Origin: Atriophallophorus winterbourni
Lineage: Eukaryota > Platyhelminthes > Trematoda > Plagiorchiida > Microphallidae
Length of the DNA: 64,000 nt
Assembly (NCBI GenBank): GCA_013407085.1
Contig: JACCGJ010019703.1
Coordinates: forward strand, 39,343 to 103,342
Direction: 5' to 3'
Each line of letters opens with the position of its first letter. Within the stretch, counting starts at the first letter, position 1. The notes beneath the pieces were generated by a model. The model saw only the letters and a list, made by a program, of their open reading frames with translations. It ran no database searches and was not told where the DNA came from. Below are positions 20,258 through 32,560 of the stretch, piece after piece. A program made the translations under genes and the position numbers.

Positions 20258-21132
20258 TTCAATTCAATTCAATTCAATTTTAATGGTCTAAAAAGCATAT
20301 AGCTTTACAAAAAAACCACCGAATAATATGACAACAACGAATAATATAACAAGCAGAAATGGGATTAGATTGCTTACTGAGCAGTTCAAGAATCAAGTAA
20401 ATATCCAAAGAGCAGAAATTGTTTTCGATTGGTGGGATAACAAATGCAGTTGTTTTGTGTTAAGATGTATAGTTTTCTTCGATGCACGGGTTTGGGGTCA
20501 AATAGGAATCAAGGCTTCTTTTGAAAGTTTGCTGGTTTGGTGTGTTTACAACATTATCTGGTAGATTGTTCCAAGTAAAACAAACTCGCACGGCAAAAAA
20601 TGTCGCCTGCAGTTGAGTCTCGAGTGAGGGACAGTTAGAGTAAATGTGTGAGCTCTTGTATTATGCGAGCTCCGTAGATTCAATAAGCATTGTAGAGGGT
20701 GATTTTTGGTATTCAAAATATTGTAAACCAGAATCAAATCCCCACGGAGACGACGACGTGGATAATCAAATAAATTTAGCGTTTTGATTCGCTCATTGTA
20801 GGGTTTCCGGCTGAGTCCAGTGACAAGTTTGGTAGTTCGATGATATATTCGTTGCAAAGTCGCAACATCATTTTAAGCCATGGCGACCATGCTTGAACCG
20901 CATATTCCCTCGTTGGCCTGATGTCCGTATTTATAATACAGGGAATTGTCTGTTTTAAGAAACTACCGAAAATTCTCTTAAGGAGTGACAATTTCTGTGA
21001 TGTTTTGCGTAGACGTAGTTGAAGTGGCTCGACATCCCTAGGGTGTTGCTTATTAACACACCCAAGTCCCTTTGTTCCATGGTCCACGAGAGGCTGTGTG
21101 TTCCAAGAAAATACTGGTAGTGAATTTTTCAC
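20258..21132 (-). mobile_element. CR1 3' end with RT C-terminus, 5'-truncated
   Basis: On the minus strand: AVQAWSPWLK, NEYIIELPNLSLDSAGNP and IYHRTTKLVTGLS, RRRLRGDLILVYNIL, then PHSRLNCRRHF and a 3' UTR. It ends at 20258-20280 in a (TTGAA)n microsatellite. This is the region after the RT palm. Frameshifts are present, and two overlapping frames cover it. The junction near 21132 is the 5' truncation. Confidence 0.88.
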
Positions 21133-23157
21133 TACCAGTTCCTACTGTGGATCACATCATCACATCATATATATATCACTTAATATGTATATATTCATTA
21201 ATTATATTTTTCACTAAAAAATAACAAGATGACAGATTCCTGACATTCAACTCACAACGTTTCTTTTCAGCTTTATCTGTGATGAGATTTTGTTTAATCA
21301 CTTTTAAAAATTGAATATGAATAAATTTAATAATCTTGCACATTTGATTAACTTACCTTGCTCTTTTTTCGTTTTATCCGCTGCAACATATTGTTCGCAT
21401 AATCCATATGGTTACGTAAGTTACATTTGAGTTAATAAAAACTGTACGCATGCATATTGTTTAAGCTTAAACTTGCAAATTATTCATTAGCAAGCAGTAT
21501 TTTGACGTTTATAGGCGGACATGTACGTATTATTAGCACGACGTGGAATTCTTTAAAAAGATTAAATTAATTTCGGCTTTATGATTAGGTAATACGTCGA
21601 TATTTTTGTCTGTAGTTCACATATTTTGCGAGGTCAAAATGCGTATCGATCATAGCGTTTATTATCTAGTCGAGTGGTATGCATAGAACACTACGTTAAA
21701 CTTCTTCTACCTCATACAAAATGTTTAGATCCCACAAAAATAGCAATCGGTCAAGATTTGCTGTGCCCGAAAAGATTAACGCGAATGCTTATATGTTTTC
21801 GGTGAATAGCGTTGACTCAGAGGAAACTGAACGCTAATTGTCGCTTGTAATTGGATTGTCTGGCGATTCCGCGCGAAAGATTTAAACTTGAACATTCACC
21901 AAGTTAAATGCGGGGCATGTGAGCAACAGTTTATTCAAACACAACTTTAATTTATCTCACTGGTGTGAGATATATTCAACTATTTTAATCTAGATTATTC
22001 CTTAAAATTTGCATTATAATCACATTCCTGTTTTCGATATTTTTAATAGACCATCAATAGGCAAATTACTCAACTTACAATATCTCTTCTCACCCTCTTA
22101 AAGCAGAATGGTATACGGTTTCGTAAGAAATGATTAGGCAAATCTTGATGTAGTTTATAAATAGTCGGTTAAAAAACATGTTCTGGTTGCCAGGAAAAAG
22201 AATATCATTTCTATATTACATGGAAAATAACCCAACTACACTTTTGCGTCTAAAATCGAAAATATGTTGACTATAGTTAACCAATCGGTTTAATCAAAAA
22301 TGTATATTTGTTTGTAATTACATTTCTCACCCATCTCTCCTATGTTTTAAACGCTTAAATTTTTACTCGGTTTAATGTTTGTCGATAATTCTTGATAGAA
22401 AACGAGCTTGTATTTTTAAAATAAGTGAACTGTCACAATATGTTCGATGCGTTTTATTTAAATCTATATTAAAAAACATTGCATATAGGGATTTTGTCTG
22501 TTTTACAATTTTAACTAGTTTCATAGTTTTTCGCGCTTGATATGTTGAAAAATCATCAAATTTTATTTTTATATTAATGACAACTTTTTACATTACGACA
22601 TTTCCTGTTCTGTCATTATCATTGATATGTTCCAAATTAATTTAACTAAAATGAAAGTTGCAACTGACGTGGAATTATGCAGGTAGACCACCAAGAATGT
22701 TGCAAATATCTGAGGCATTTACCTAACATGCTCGAATGAGATTGAAACACCCATATAATTTAAACACAGGAACAAATATAATATACACAAACAAAATATA
22801 GTCTTGACACGGTCTTCAGTGAAAAGTATGATATAATTTTACAAATACTTAATTTTTTGAAATTTAACGTACCTTCTGTTGCACCGACTGTTGTAATTAC
22901 ATAAGCGGATGATATGATATATATTGTAACAATCAAATGGCTTGTGTTTAGATGAATCAACATATGACAACAATTTCTAGTCCACAACGAAATATTAATT
23001 GGTTACTTTTGACTATCTCACATCGTTTGAACTTCAATTATTCAAGGATCTAGAGATTTACTGTTAACAATTAAAAATTTTCCATTACCCTGGAAATCTC
23101 TTATGGATGAAAATCTAAAGCTATTAGTATATAACTAATAGAGTGAAACAAATGACA
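21133..23157. other. No recognised feature
   Basis: About 2 kb of very AT-rich DNA without recognisable coding or repeat structure. Confidence 0.4.
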
Positions 23158-23446
23158 CTTGCACAAAGGAGACTACGAGGCGATTTTATCTTTGCATGCA
23201 AAGTCATTACTACTGTTTCCCCCATACCGAATAAATTATCAGACCTTTGAACTTCCAACTGCATCCGTGGACATGATCGCAAATTGGAAGATTCACACAC
23301 CAAACGAAACTACCACAGGTATATTTATTCTTTGAGAATGTGTTTTGTTAGAATTCTCTTCCTGTAGATTTGGTAAACTCAAACAATTTAGCTTTCTTCA
23401 AAGCAGAACTTGACGACTACATGTGCGCTAATTCTGATTTCGATTC

Positions 23447-23486
<40 letters not shown>

Positions 23487-23545
23487 TATGTGGGTGTCGT
23501 AAAGTTAATTGCTTTTTGAATCATCTACATGTTTTCGTTCATGCT
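23158..23545 (+). mobile_element. CR1 3' end, strongly decayed
   Basis: The frame RRLRGDFIFACKVI matches the CR1 post-RT region, and GCAGAACTTGACGACTA matches the terminal LDDFL block. A TA microsatellite has expanded inside the 3' UTR at 23451-23483. Confidence 0.65.
23451..23483. repeat. (TA)n microsatellite
   Basis: About 16 TA units inside a CR1 3' UTR. Confidence 0.95.
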
Positions 23546-24799
23546 TGATAAAGAGATTGTTAACGACAGATCCCTTGTTATTGTGAACGCTTGCTATTTG
23601 CGATTGCAATGCATGCAAATGAGCGTTCACGTTCGTTTATTGTTTCCTCAAGATCTTACTTTGTTACGCCCCTAGTGTGGAAATCCTTGAATTATTTCAT
23701 TTGGCAATATGATTCGACTCTCCCAATAAGCTTGAACTATTACCGGGATATAAATAAATACCTGTCGTGGAAAGTCCTATTTGTCAATCATTAAAAAATA
23801 TGTGAAGTCCATTAACAAGCATCCTGTATTTCGTAAGTGACTTTTTGAATGGCGTGACGATGAAGTTGTGAAAAGCCTTAACGACGAGTACTAGTCTGGA
23901 GCTTTCGGGTGACACTCAGAACACCACTTTCCGCTGCAACACTAAAGCCCAAAGATACCAATATCATATTAAGAGATCAGCACAACAAATATAATTGAAG
24001 TTGTACGTTGTAAGTGCATTCTTTCCTAATCGCAATATAGAGTCTCAGTTATTAATGTTGTATTTGTTTATAATGCATCAAACTACCAATATATTAGAAT
24101 GCAACTTAACTGACAGATTCTAAGCGATCACGACTTAGTAGTACGCGTGTTTCTAATGGACGATTCACAATCTGACCTATATTGCAACATCGAAATCCCA
24201 GGTCAGATAGTTTCAAAAAGCTTATTCAGATGCTCATATTTGTTACCTCCTAATTGAGCAATTCTGCACAGGCATTTGATCGTTTTTGCATGAATAATGG
24301 TCGTGTAACAAAACAAAACAAAGTGTGAAACTCATTAGGATTTGAATATTCCATATTATAATTTCTATTATAGTTAACAATTGATGAATGCAAATTCGCT
24401 AACTTACAAGTTGCTGGACCCATAGCTATGATAATATCAAGAGTCAACCTTGATTCAAGTCTAAGAAATCCTATTGTGACTAAAGATCATTTTATTTAAC
24501 AAAAGCAATTTGACACACGATGTTCGATTCAGATTCGAAGAATGCATGAATACATTGCTCATATTTTCGAACGTATATTTACTACTTTTGTTTAGGTAAT
24601 TTTAAAGGCAATTTTAAATCTCGCTGAAAATTGTCTTACTGGCTCAAAGCGCCGATTGATGAAAAAATGGCTGCCTCTGCTACTACCTCATAAGAATTCC
24701 CAAACAAGATAACGCCCTAATATTTTATACAAGATATGACCATCACTGTATAATTCATTAACCACCCATATTGCAGCGAGCGGTTGGTTGCGGAGAGAT
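23546..24799. other. No recognised feature
   Basis: A GCATGCAAATGAGC box at 23611-23624 is also found next to hammerheads, but no ribozyme accompanies it. Confidence 0.4.
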
Positions 24800-25430
24800 G
24801 CGAAGATTGATTGCGTTAGGTCATTTCATGTCAACGTGCCAAAGCTAGCGAATATGTGGTCAATTGTTAAATATTAATCCAACAATACCAACGAAATCCT
24901 CGCGTTGCAGGCACGTACATCGATTGTGTTTTGATTCATCACTAAGATTAACCTATACAAATGCTAATCGCGTTAATCCACGAATCCCACAACACATGAG
25001 AGGCAAATTGGTCGAAGGCGTTTATTACGCACAACACAAATAATGAAACACGGCTTATCTTATATAGACAAACAAACAATCACAACAATGATCCTCAACA
25101 TGTAAGTAGCGGTTGCCACTTCGATCTTATTTGTCAGTCGATTTCGTGCCAACCGGTACACTTTAAGCCCTCGCTACGCATGGCTCGTTTGTCTATATTA
25201 AGGAATTGCATATCGTTCGATTGCTGCTGACGTTGTCCATCTTTTCATATTTTTTGTAGATTTTGTCGCTCAAACCGTTCGAATGCAATGAATCAGAAAC
25301 ACGAAATATTACTAGTTTGAAAATGTCGCTGTAGAACATTTCTGCGCTTCTAGCTCTGTTGCTATGTCGGATGGCAGAGTGCTGCATATCATTCGAAGGC
25401 TTGTGATTAGCGCTCATCGCCATTACACCG
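24800..25430 (-). mobile_element. TGTACCGGTT-family LTR remnant with 3' internal piece
   Basis: Minus strand: the internal piece (25430-25161; GCTAATCACAAGCC, AATGATATGCAGCA, GACAACGTCAGCAGC) leads to a purine-rich GCGAGGGCTTAAAG. Then comes the LTR start TGTACCGGTTGGCAC at 25160. Inside the LTR are TATATAAG (about 25060) and GCGTAATAAACGCC (about 25020), as expected of a promoter and a poly-A signal. It matches 47480-46840 and the split copy at 9247-14205. No coding sequence. The exact lower end is uncertain. Confidence 0.75.
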
Positions 25431-25689
25431 AAAACCATCGCAGTATGATTTTGTGATACATTAGTCACTACCGATCGTATTAATGTGCATACCACATAAA
25501 AAATGCAATGGCGTGTGACTAAATTTCATAAACGAAAATACACCACTGTAATCGTGAATCAATAAAACGAAACAGTAGGTTACAATCTCACCAGCGGTAG
25601 CACCGAATTGTGACACTGAAAAGTTTATACAAAGCGGTGATGGCTGATAGCATTGGGTGAATGCAAAACAATGTGATAGCTAATTAGTA

Positions 25690-25925
25690 ATTCACAGCAA
25701 AATACCGTTCTACTAGTTGCGCTTGTACGCCACTGTTGGATAAGATTCGTACGAACAACCTGTTCAATCCCATAGGCACACACTCATGTAGACGGAGGTT
25801 AAACCTATGACTATGAACAAAAAGCTCATCTGCATGCATCTCCAACACACAACCACCCCACGACCGGTTTTGTGCTGCTTGCACTCATCAGGTTGGGACA
25901 GTAAGACCAGCATCTGCTTGCGTTA
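25690..25925 (-). repeat. Family 1 hammerhead unit, complete
   Basis: Same order as the array at 42.1-42.6 kb: CTTGTACGCCACTGTTGGAT, ACGAACAACCTGTTCAAT, ACTCATGTAGAC, AAGCTCATCTGCATGCATCT, then the ribozyme. Unit length is about 235 bp. Non-coding. Confidence 0.8.
25853..25898 (-). ncRNA. Hammerhead ribozyme with one core mutation
   Basis: Minus strand: CTGATGA, stem II GTGC-AAGCA-GCAC (four perfect pairs), palindromic ACCGGT, C17, then GTGGGG. The first G of GAAA is A (AAAA), a change at the invariant G12. Strong loss of activity is expected from hammerhead biochemistry. Confidence 0.75.
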
Positions 25926-26089
25926 AACTGTATACAAATGATATACAATGCAATAAACACACATAAACACACAAACATTCCATGTTACAATCTCACTTGC
26001 AGAGGCACCGGTTTGTGAACCTAAAAATAATATGCAAAGAATGAGTGAATGAGAAATAAATCTCATAAATGATAAGAAATTTTCAGCAA

Positions 26090-26256
26090 GATTAATGTAT
26101 AGATTAATATAAATATATCTAGTTGATCGATCCATAAGTAGATTCATAGATAGGTAAAAGATCAGATCGAGATAGAAATAGCAAGATAGAAAAAATAGAG
26201 AGGAATGTAAAAATAAATAAATCAACGAGAAGGCATATGTAGAGATTGAAAGATAC

Positions 26257-26351
<95 letters not shown>
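26090..26351. repeat. (GATA)n microsatellite with decayed flank
   Basis: About 24 perfect GATA units at 26255-26351, preceded by a GATA-like, interrupted stretch from about 26090. It abuts the hammerhead unit that starts at 26352. The minus-strand translation is a run of IYLS and is not a gene. Confidence 0.95.
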
Positions 26352-26352
<1 letters not shown>

Positions 26353-26480
26353 CACTGTTTACCATTCTTTTACTGTTTCAAACGCATGCGAATCCTGATC
26401 CCACTGTGCCTACCTGATGTGTGCAAACAGCACGAAACCGGTCGTGGGGTGTGTGATGGAGATGCATGCAAATGTGCTTT
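26352..26480 (+). repeat. Family 1 hammerhead unit, partial
   Basis: Starts with CTGTTTACCATTCTTTTACT right after the GATA array, then CGCATGCGAATCCTGATC, the ribozyme, and GATGCATGCAAATG. Opposite orientation to the unit at 25690. Confidence 0.8.
26405..26451 (+). ncRNA. Hammerhead ribozyme with A9-to-T change
   Basis: Core reads CTGATGT (26414-26420) instead of CTGATGA. Stem II GTGC/GCAC is perfect, GAAA (26434-26437), ACCGGT (26437-26442), C17 at 26443. Stem I pairs CCTAC with GTGGG. Position A9 takes part in the catalytic core, so activity is probably lost. Otherwise this is the closest copy to the family consensus. Confidence 0.8.
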
Positions 26481-27488
26481 TTTTATTGAGCATATATTTT
26501 AAAATCATGCTAAGAATATCATGGAAAAGTCACTAGAATATTTAACCTAAAATTTATTTCACATGTCAAGGGTCGACGGGAATGATTTTGATGCTCCAAC
26601 ATAGAATTGTGAAAATAGCTTTTTCCGAATTATATTGAATCACGATTCTAAATTGATCATATGCAGCAGTGATAGATCCCTGTCTTATCTTATTTTTAAC
26701 CATTTAAATGATGTTAATACTGCGCTTTTTCGCGATCTATGTATCAGAATATCTGTAGAACTCGAAAAATGTTTCAACTGAATTATTCGCTACAGTAATA
26801 TCGGGCACTCACGGGCAACCAGTTTCGACTGTTCTAAAAATGTTTTTCAACAATGTATTTATTGTAAAATATTTATTTAGCTTGCTTGTAATCTTGTTAT
26901 TCACTGGTTGAATTACTTAAAATATTAATGTGAAATATCAGCTGTTATGTATTGAAGAAATAAGCACAAATCCTGGATGATGATTATTACTTATATGAAT
27001 TTCCTGTCCTTCAACGTTTTCACTAGTTTGCAATAAATGAAAAGAAGGTGCTAATTATTTCAAACATGTTTCTGCATTCAGCGCAATTTTGATTTTAGAA
27101 AGATGATTCAGAAGGTTAGAAGTTTTAAGGCAGAGTCCTCAGGCTGTTATATTATATTTGTTTTTGGTGTAATACCGGAGATCCTACAGTTGATTTCAAT
27201 TTATTTCGAAGTTGATCATCAAGTAAAAACGCTAAAATTTATCTCGTGAAACATTTGAATAATCCGACACATGAACATAAAAGTATATTCATTACTGAGA
27301 ATTCGATTCTTAAGTTTCTTACATGGTGACGTTATGTTTAAGTAGAATCATACCGATTGTGATTCATCTTACCTTTTTCAAGATCAATCAAACCTGCAAT
27401 GAGTTTAGTTGTGTATAAAAATTGATAACGTGTAATACCTAATATTTAAATTGTTTGGAACTTGAAATTTATTAATGGTTTAATGTCA
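26481..27488. other. No recognised feature
   Basis: AT-rich, no domain or repeat identified. Confidence 0.4.
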
Positions 27489-27731
27489 TTAATCAAATGT
27501 GTGTACGGATGTGCAATCGTGCAGTACTTTGTGCTGTGCGGCTAACACCGTGCTGTATTGATTGGCCAGACGTAGTGGACTGCAAGCTGAAACACGCTGG
27601 AGTCTCACTAACATTTCCTCTTCTTCTTCCTCATATCTGTCTAGGTCCGGGCAACCTGACAGTATGTTAGCCCACGTGCAGTTTCTGACTGTGCGGCACT
27701 TTGCATGGATCAGGCTTGTGCATACATACAT
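27489..27731 (-). CDS. Unrecognised short open frame with an acidic run
   Basis: Eighty codons on the minus strand, in a patch visibly richer in GC than its surroundings. The centre has DRYEEEEEE, coded by a run of TCTTCTTCC-type triplets on the plus strand. Before it lie CRTVRNCTWANILSGCP and after it RLQRVSACSPLRLANQYS. No domain is recognised. It could be an exon or retroelement relic, or simply chance openness around a purine tract. No promoter or splice evidence. I would not call it a gene without expression data. Confidence 0.2.
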   Translation of the reverse strand: MYVCTSLIHAKCRTVRNCTWANILSGCPDLDRYEEEEEEMLVRLQRVSACSPLRLANQYSTVLAAQHKVLHDCTSVHTFD

Positions 27732-27910
27732 AATGATTAAATGTTTGCAATTTTGAATATTTAAGTATACATAAATTCCGTGGTATGAATGTTTGGTTGC
27801 TTGTATTATTTTTTACCATTGGCGTTATTAACGGCAATATTATTTTCGCCATCTTATGAGCTCAGCCCTACTCAGAATTATGGCAGAAATCGTAGAAATG
27901 AACTACAACA

Positions 27911-27985
27911 CAAATGAGTGCAAACAGCACGAAACCGGTCGTGGGGTGTGAATGACGGAAAAGCATGCAAATGAATATTTTGTTA
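27911..27985 (+). ncRNA. Hammerhead ribozyme, 5' half lost
   Basis: The 3' part is perfect: GAGTGCAAACAGCAC (stem II), GAAA, ACCGGT, C17, GTGGGGTGTG and a downstream GCATGCAAATG box. The core start reads CAAATGA instead of CTGATGA, and the upstream stem I strand is missing. The boundary inside the core suggests truncation there. Confidence 0.75.
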
Positions 27986-29745
27986 CAACACATATCGTTT
28001 CACGGGATTTGCGAATAAATGTAACCACTTAATAAAAAACATTCTCAAAAATGTTTAGGTTATTTTTTTAAATGTTTATTTCCGATTTGTCTCTAGATGA
28101 CATATTGCTCGGTATAAAATATACATTACATTTTTGTGTCTGATAAACAGATTGTAAATCAACCCTGATGGGGTTGGTTTTGTTATTAACGATTTTCAAT
28201 AAGTCCTCATGGTATACATCATTCAATTTCACAACGTGAGCTTGGCGTATAATGTGCAGAAAAATTGTATTGCAACCTTGAATTGCAAACTTAATTTTAC
28301 ATGGTTGGTACGAATCGAACACTAGAGATATAACAAAAATGCATTTTATTCTAATTTCCGTCTCCAATATCTTGCAAACGTCTTATGATTGTTTTTTCTC
28401 ATGTACAGTATGACGAGAGGTTGCGTAACCAAAAGCCGATGGACTTGAATGAACTCTCAAATTCGCATGAATTAATTTCTCATTACACGTCCTGTTTTTT
28501 GCATTATATGTTCAACAATTATGGACAGTTCGTTCAGATCCGCATGCAGTGAAACCGCGGATAACATATACGCAACGCTTTGTTTTAGTCCCTACTGTTA
28601 CATAAGGCTGATAGGTCCAAACTGCGTAATCACATACACAGACCCTTGGTTTATACACATTTACATGTATTGTTTTGGTAAACCTTTATCAAATGTTACG
28701 CTTTGGTACACGGCAAATCGTAATTATACTTTGGGTTGAAAAACAAATTGGGAAAATGTTTTAATTTATTTGTTTACAAGCAATTGAACAATATATGGCT
28801 TATAAAATTTGTGCTTCGGTAAATTCCTTATTATTAGAGGATATTAATCCAGAGCTTTATATGTTTTCAATTAGCTGTATTTAGCGGTATGGTACATGCC
28901 AAATATACAAATTCCTTCCGATTTTCTCTTGTTGAGTTACTTGAATAAAAGAAACAAAATAAGACGAAGTGCTGCTTTCTGAATAAACGTTTTGTTGTTC
29001 AAACGCATATTTGTGCTTGCAAAACTAAACTCAGAATATCATATGTAAATATTTACCACAATGATATTTGTCTATGGAAAGGTATTTCCACGGTTGACCT
29101 TTGCGTCATTTTAGTAATCATTGCTTAATTTCGGAAAATCAATCTCGTGTAATTCTGAATAATATTGGATAAAAGGCCTAATATAAGCCAAATGAATTTT
29201 CATTAATTTAGGATTATATTGCAAATTTCTCATATCCACTTAGCGTCCTGTGTAAATTCAAAAATCACGGTGAACCTATAACACGTGTGCCTAGGTGTCC
29301 CTTTGATATATTAAATAATTCTATCTACTATACTCCAACAAATACTTACCAGATTTTACCATTTGTTTTACTGAAAGTTTAATGAAAACTTGCTGGAATT
29401 TTACTTTATGACTAGCTGTCCAGCACAATCTAGCATGAAGCTTGATAAGAAAATACATGATACTATTCGAATTTTAAATACAATACTGGTGCAATGTCAT
29501 GGCTTCGTTCAAACGATATCATTTTTTATTGAAAGTTGCCATCGCATGATATTTTCTAGTTAAAATCAAATTTTATATTTGCGAGAAATAGGTTTGCGGA
29601 AGTGAAAATCGACACAAGTTTGCAGTGTAAAAATTAATCGGCCACTTAGCGCGTTTGTACTCTGCAAACGTGTTCTACGCCCCTGCTGTTTAAAGCATTA
29701 TATGCTCTTATCTGTGTGCAACGTAATATTTTTTATTGCATTCGA

Positions 29746-29778
<33 letters not shown>

Positions 29779-30334
29779 TATATATATAATTGTGAGCAGC
29801 AACTTTCATTCATTCAAGTTTGAACTTGCAGATTTGTCTGTGTATGAGTGTTTCTTTTTATGAATCATAAAATCAACCATTTTTACGGAAAAGGAATGAA
29901 AACATCGCAGTACACAGAAGACCACACGGGTTGCTGTCGGTATCATGGAGGCATGCTGAATCGAATGTTAGATATGATTCATTTCCAAAAAAATCCGCCG
30001 ACCAAAATGATTTTCAAATACTCGTTTTTCATAGCAACTATGATTAAAATTCACAGTTATCTATAATTTGATGAATTTTCATAGATATCAGAGTCCATAT
30101 AGTCTACTAATATTTTACTATACTATGATCTCAACAAATGAAGGCAAACTCCGGTAGAAGCTATGTTGGAACTGTGTTAGCAACAAACACTATCTTTATC
30201 TCTCTGATAAATTCTGAATAATTAACAAGTCAGCTTCTATGCCTAAAAACGATAATATACAAGGGATAAATTATCAATCATGATTGAAATGACGATTAAC
30301 GTCAGTGTCTGGCAGCACGTACAACAGAGTTTTC
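27986..30334. other. No recognised gene; AT-rich
   Basis: Holds a (TA)n microsatellite at 29746-29789. No domain or element recognised elsewhere. Confidence 0.4.
29746..29789. repeat. (TA)n microsatellite
   Basis: About 20 TA units with small interruptions. Confidence 0.9.
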
Positions 30335-30375
30335 AATACGGATCCTGATCGTACTGTCTCATTTGATGACTATAA
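30335..30375 (+). ncRNA. 5' half of a family 1 hammerhead unit
   Basis: ACGGATCCTGATCGTACTGT followed by CTCATTTGATGACTA corresponds to the block upstream of the ribozyme and to a CTGATGA core with a T for C. The 3' half is absent. Confidence 0.5.
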
Positions 30376-30549
30376 AAAAATATATAAACTATCCGGTTTT
30401 TGTGTACGAAATTTGGTATTATTCCATTGATTAACCTGAGCCATGTGTTTTTGAACGTGATTCAGTAGGTTGTTATGAAAATCATGCTCAACAGTAGCTC
30501 AAAATTTCAAAGATATTTAACATTTGTCCGTTGTTTCCAAACGGATATT

Positions 30550-30640
30550 GATCGTAAAGTAGCTACCAGATAATTGCAAACAGTACGAAACCAATCGTAA
30601 TTTGTGAGGATCGGAAGGAAATGCAAGCAAATACGGATGT
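30550..30640 (+). ncRNA. Decayed family 1 hammerhead
   Basis: GATCGTAAAGTAGCTACC, then CAGATAATTGCAAACAGTAC, GAAACCAATCGT and AATGCAAGCAAAT keep the order of the family. The ACCGGT stem is mutated to ACCAAT, and the CTGATGA core is damaged, so it is inactive. Confidence 0.65.
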
Positions 30641-30654
30641 TTTGTTTGGTATCG

Positions 30655-32560
30655 GAGTAACCGCTTCTACTAAACGTAAAAGGAGCGAAGGCTGCTGACT
30701 GGCGCCAAAATCGAGTTTGTTTCGGGCACGTACAGCTCGTAATACAGTGAAAGCAATTTTTCTAACCATAGTAAATTCCTTATCTCTTCGCATTAGGGAC
30801 ACAGGAAAAAATAAATATGATTTAGGAGTGAACTTTTTGGAAAAATCCAGGGAAGAATTGCCGCTAGGCGGTACGAACTTGCATTAAACTTCAACGTAGC
30901 AAACTCTGCGAGGTCATCGTTGTCCAAATTTATTAGCCAAGCATTTACTTTGGTAGAATAACCAAGCAGCAGCGAAAGCGAATCAATTTGAAATAACAAA
31001 CCGAAGTGCACTACTGGCATCATTACGTTGGTCAACATTTTTGCACAGACGCTCTCTGCGATACCTGATGAATAAGAAGCTTCTCATCGTATCCCCACAG
31101 CATTGCTTCAAATCATGCCTGTGAAAAATGTTTTAGTGTTATTAGGCGATTTCACTGCCAGTGTTTGTGCAGTTTACAAGTCGTGGCCAAACCGTTTCGG
31201 AAAGTTCGGAGAAGTTGGAACCACTTAAAATGGACAAAGCCATTTAGAACTATGTACACGGTTCAGTCTTTGTGTTAGTAACACTTTCTGTCAAATAAAC
31301 ACACAGCATTAATTCTTCTAGAATCATCCTAGCCCTACTCATTGGCATCAGCTTGATCTTTTTCTTTTTGGGCGTATCAATATAGGAAGCGTAATTCTCA
31401 CCAGAACATATCAAATCGCAGGCTGCTACATTCACCATTAGCTGGTTTGCGCGATTCTGATCTTTCACGAGGGTAGATGTTTTCGCGCCAAATCGATTCC
31501 TAAGCTCCTATGTACAAACTTAGTTTCGCTTTGCGATTTGAACAATCATTTAAAAACGAGCTCAACGAAACAACTATACCTAAATAAGCCTCTTAAAACA
31601 TGGCATTATTTGGAATCTTCATGCTCCGAGTCGCTTTTTCTACTTTTGTTCTTCTGGAAGCTCGAAAAAGATTCTGATTTTTTAATCCAAAACTTCTGTG
31701 ATTAATAAGGTCTTGTATGAGAAGCGCTAATTGTTCTTGAAATTCAAATAAATGACAAAAATGGAAAGTTGAAAATAGGGTACTGACGATTGCTTGGCGA
31801 TGAACTAATGTCTAGTGCATTGAAATTAGCACCTGCCATCATAAACTTTGGATTCTGTTAATTTTTCCCGATATTTTTTGAAGAAACCAAGATAGCCATT
31901 TTCTCAAGCATATCTGAACAGCTATCATTGTGTCGTTTAACTGGTAACCCGATTGTCGAAAAAAACTCCTGTGGACGGAAATATAGGTTAAGCTTTCATC
32001 CTCTTTTTACTCAAAGGACAGCACGGTTTAAGCCCATGCACTTGGAACAACTAGATACTCCTTTACACCTGTTAAGCTCATTAGAGTAATCGACCTCTTA
32101 GCGTGTGTAAAGATCCCTTTTATGACGATTGTATTCCGCCTGAGCTCATCAACTATTTGAGAACAGTTATATTGCAGCCACTTCGTGCATTTTAGTGCCA
32201 GCTGTAGGAGGACATTCAACAATAGATGCATGGCACCTATATCGTCAATCATTTTAAGAATAAGGGTGACAAAGCGGACTGCAACAATTACTGAGGAATC
32301 TCTCTTTCGAATGTTATTGTTGTTTGCTAAATGTTTATAGTTGCAACTACTGGAATAAGCGTGGAAGTGTTTACTCAGCAACTCAATATGATTTTATCAG
32401 AGCAAGATCAACCGTTGACATAATCTCCTTCCTGAGACAACTTCGAAAACATTTTCGGGAACAGCGTAGGTCATCATACGTTGATATTAATGGTTCAACT
32501 GTGACATTTGAATACTTCAGCAAACAGGGTTTCCATCAAAAGGCTTTATCTTGGAAGCTA
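30655..32560 (+). pseudogene. RTE remnant (5' UTR to RT motif A), strongly decayed
   Basis: Collinear with the RTE at 10.05-12.64 kb. Matches include GGCTGCTGACTGGCGC (5' UTR), CATTACGTTGGTCAACATTT, GTGTTATTAGGCGATTTCAC (GDF region of the endonuclease), CATTGGCATCAGCTTGATCT, GGGTGACAAAG-GGACTGCAACAATTAC and CTTCCTGAGACAACTTCG, ending near motif A. Frames are broken throughout, and the 3' part is missing. It is much older than the copy at 9.9 kb. Confidence 0.8.

Noticed and set aside
25980..26025. CACCGGTTTGTGAACC as another hammerhead.
   Set aside because: The ACCGGT matches, but no CTGATGA core or stem II follows on the correct strand.
26119..26355. Minus-strand frame with IYLS repeats as a membrane protein.
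   Set aside because: It is the translation of the GATA microsatellite.
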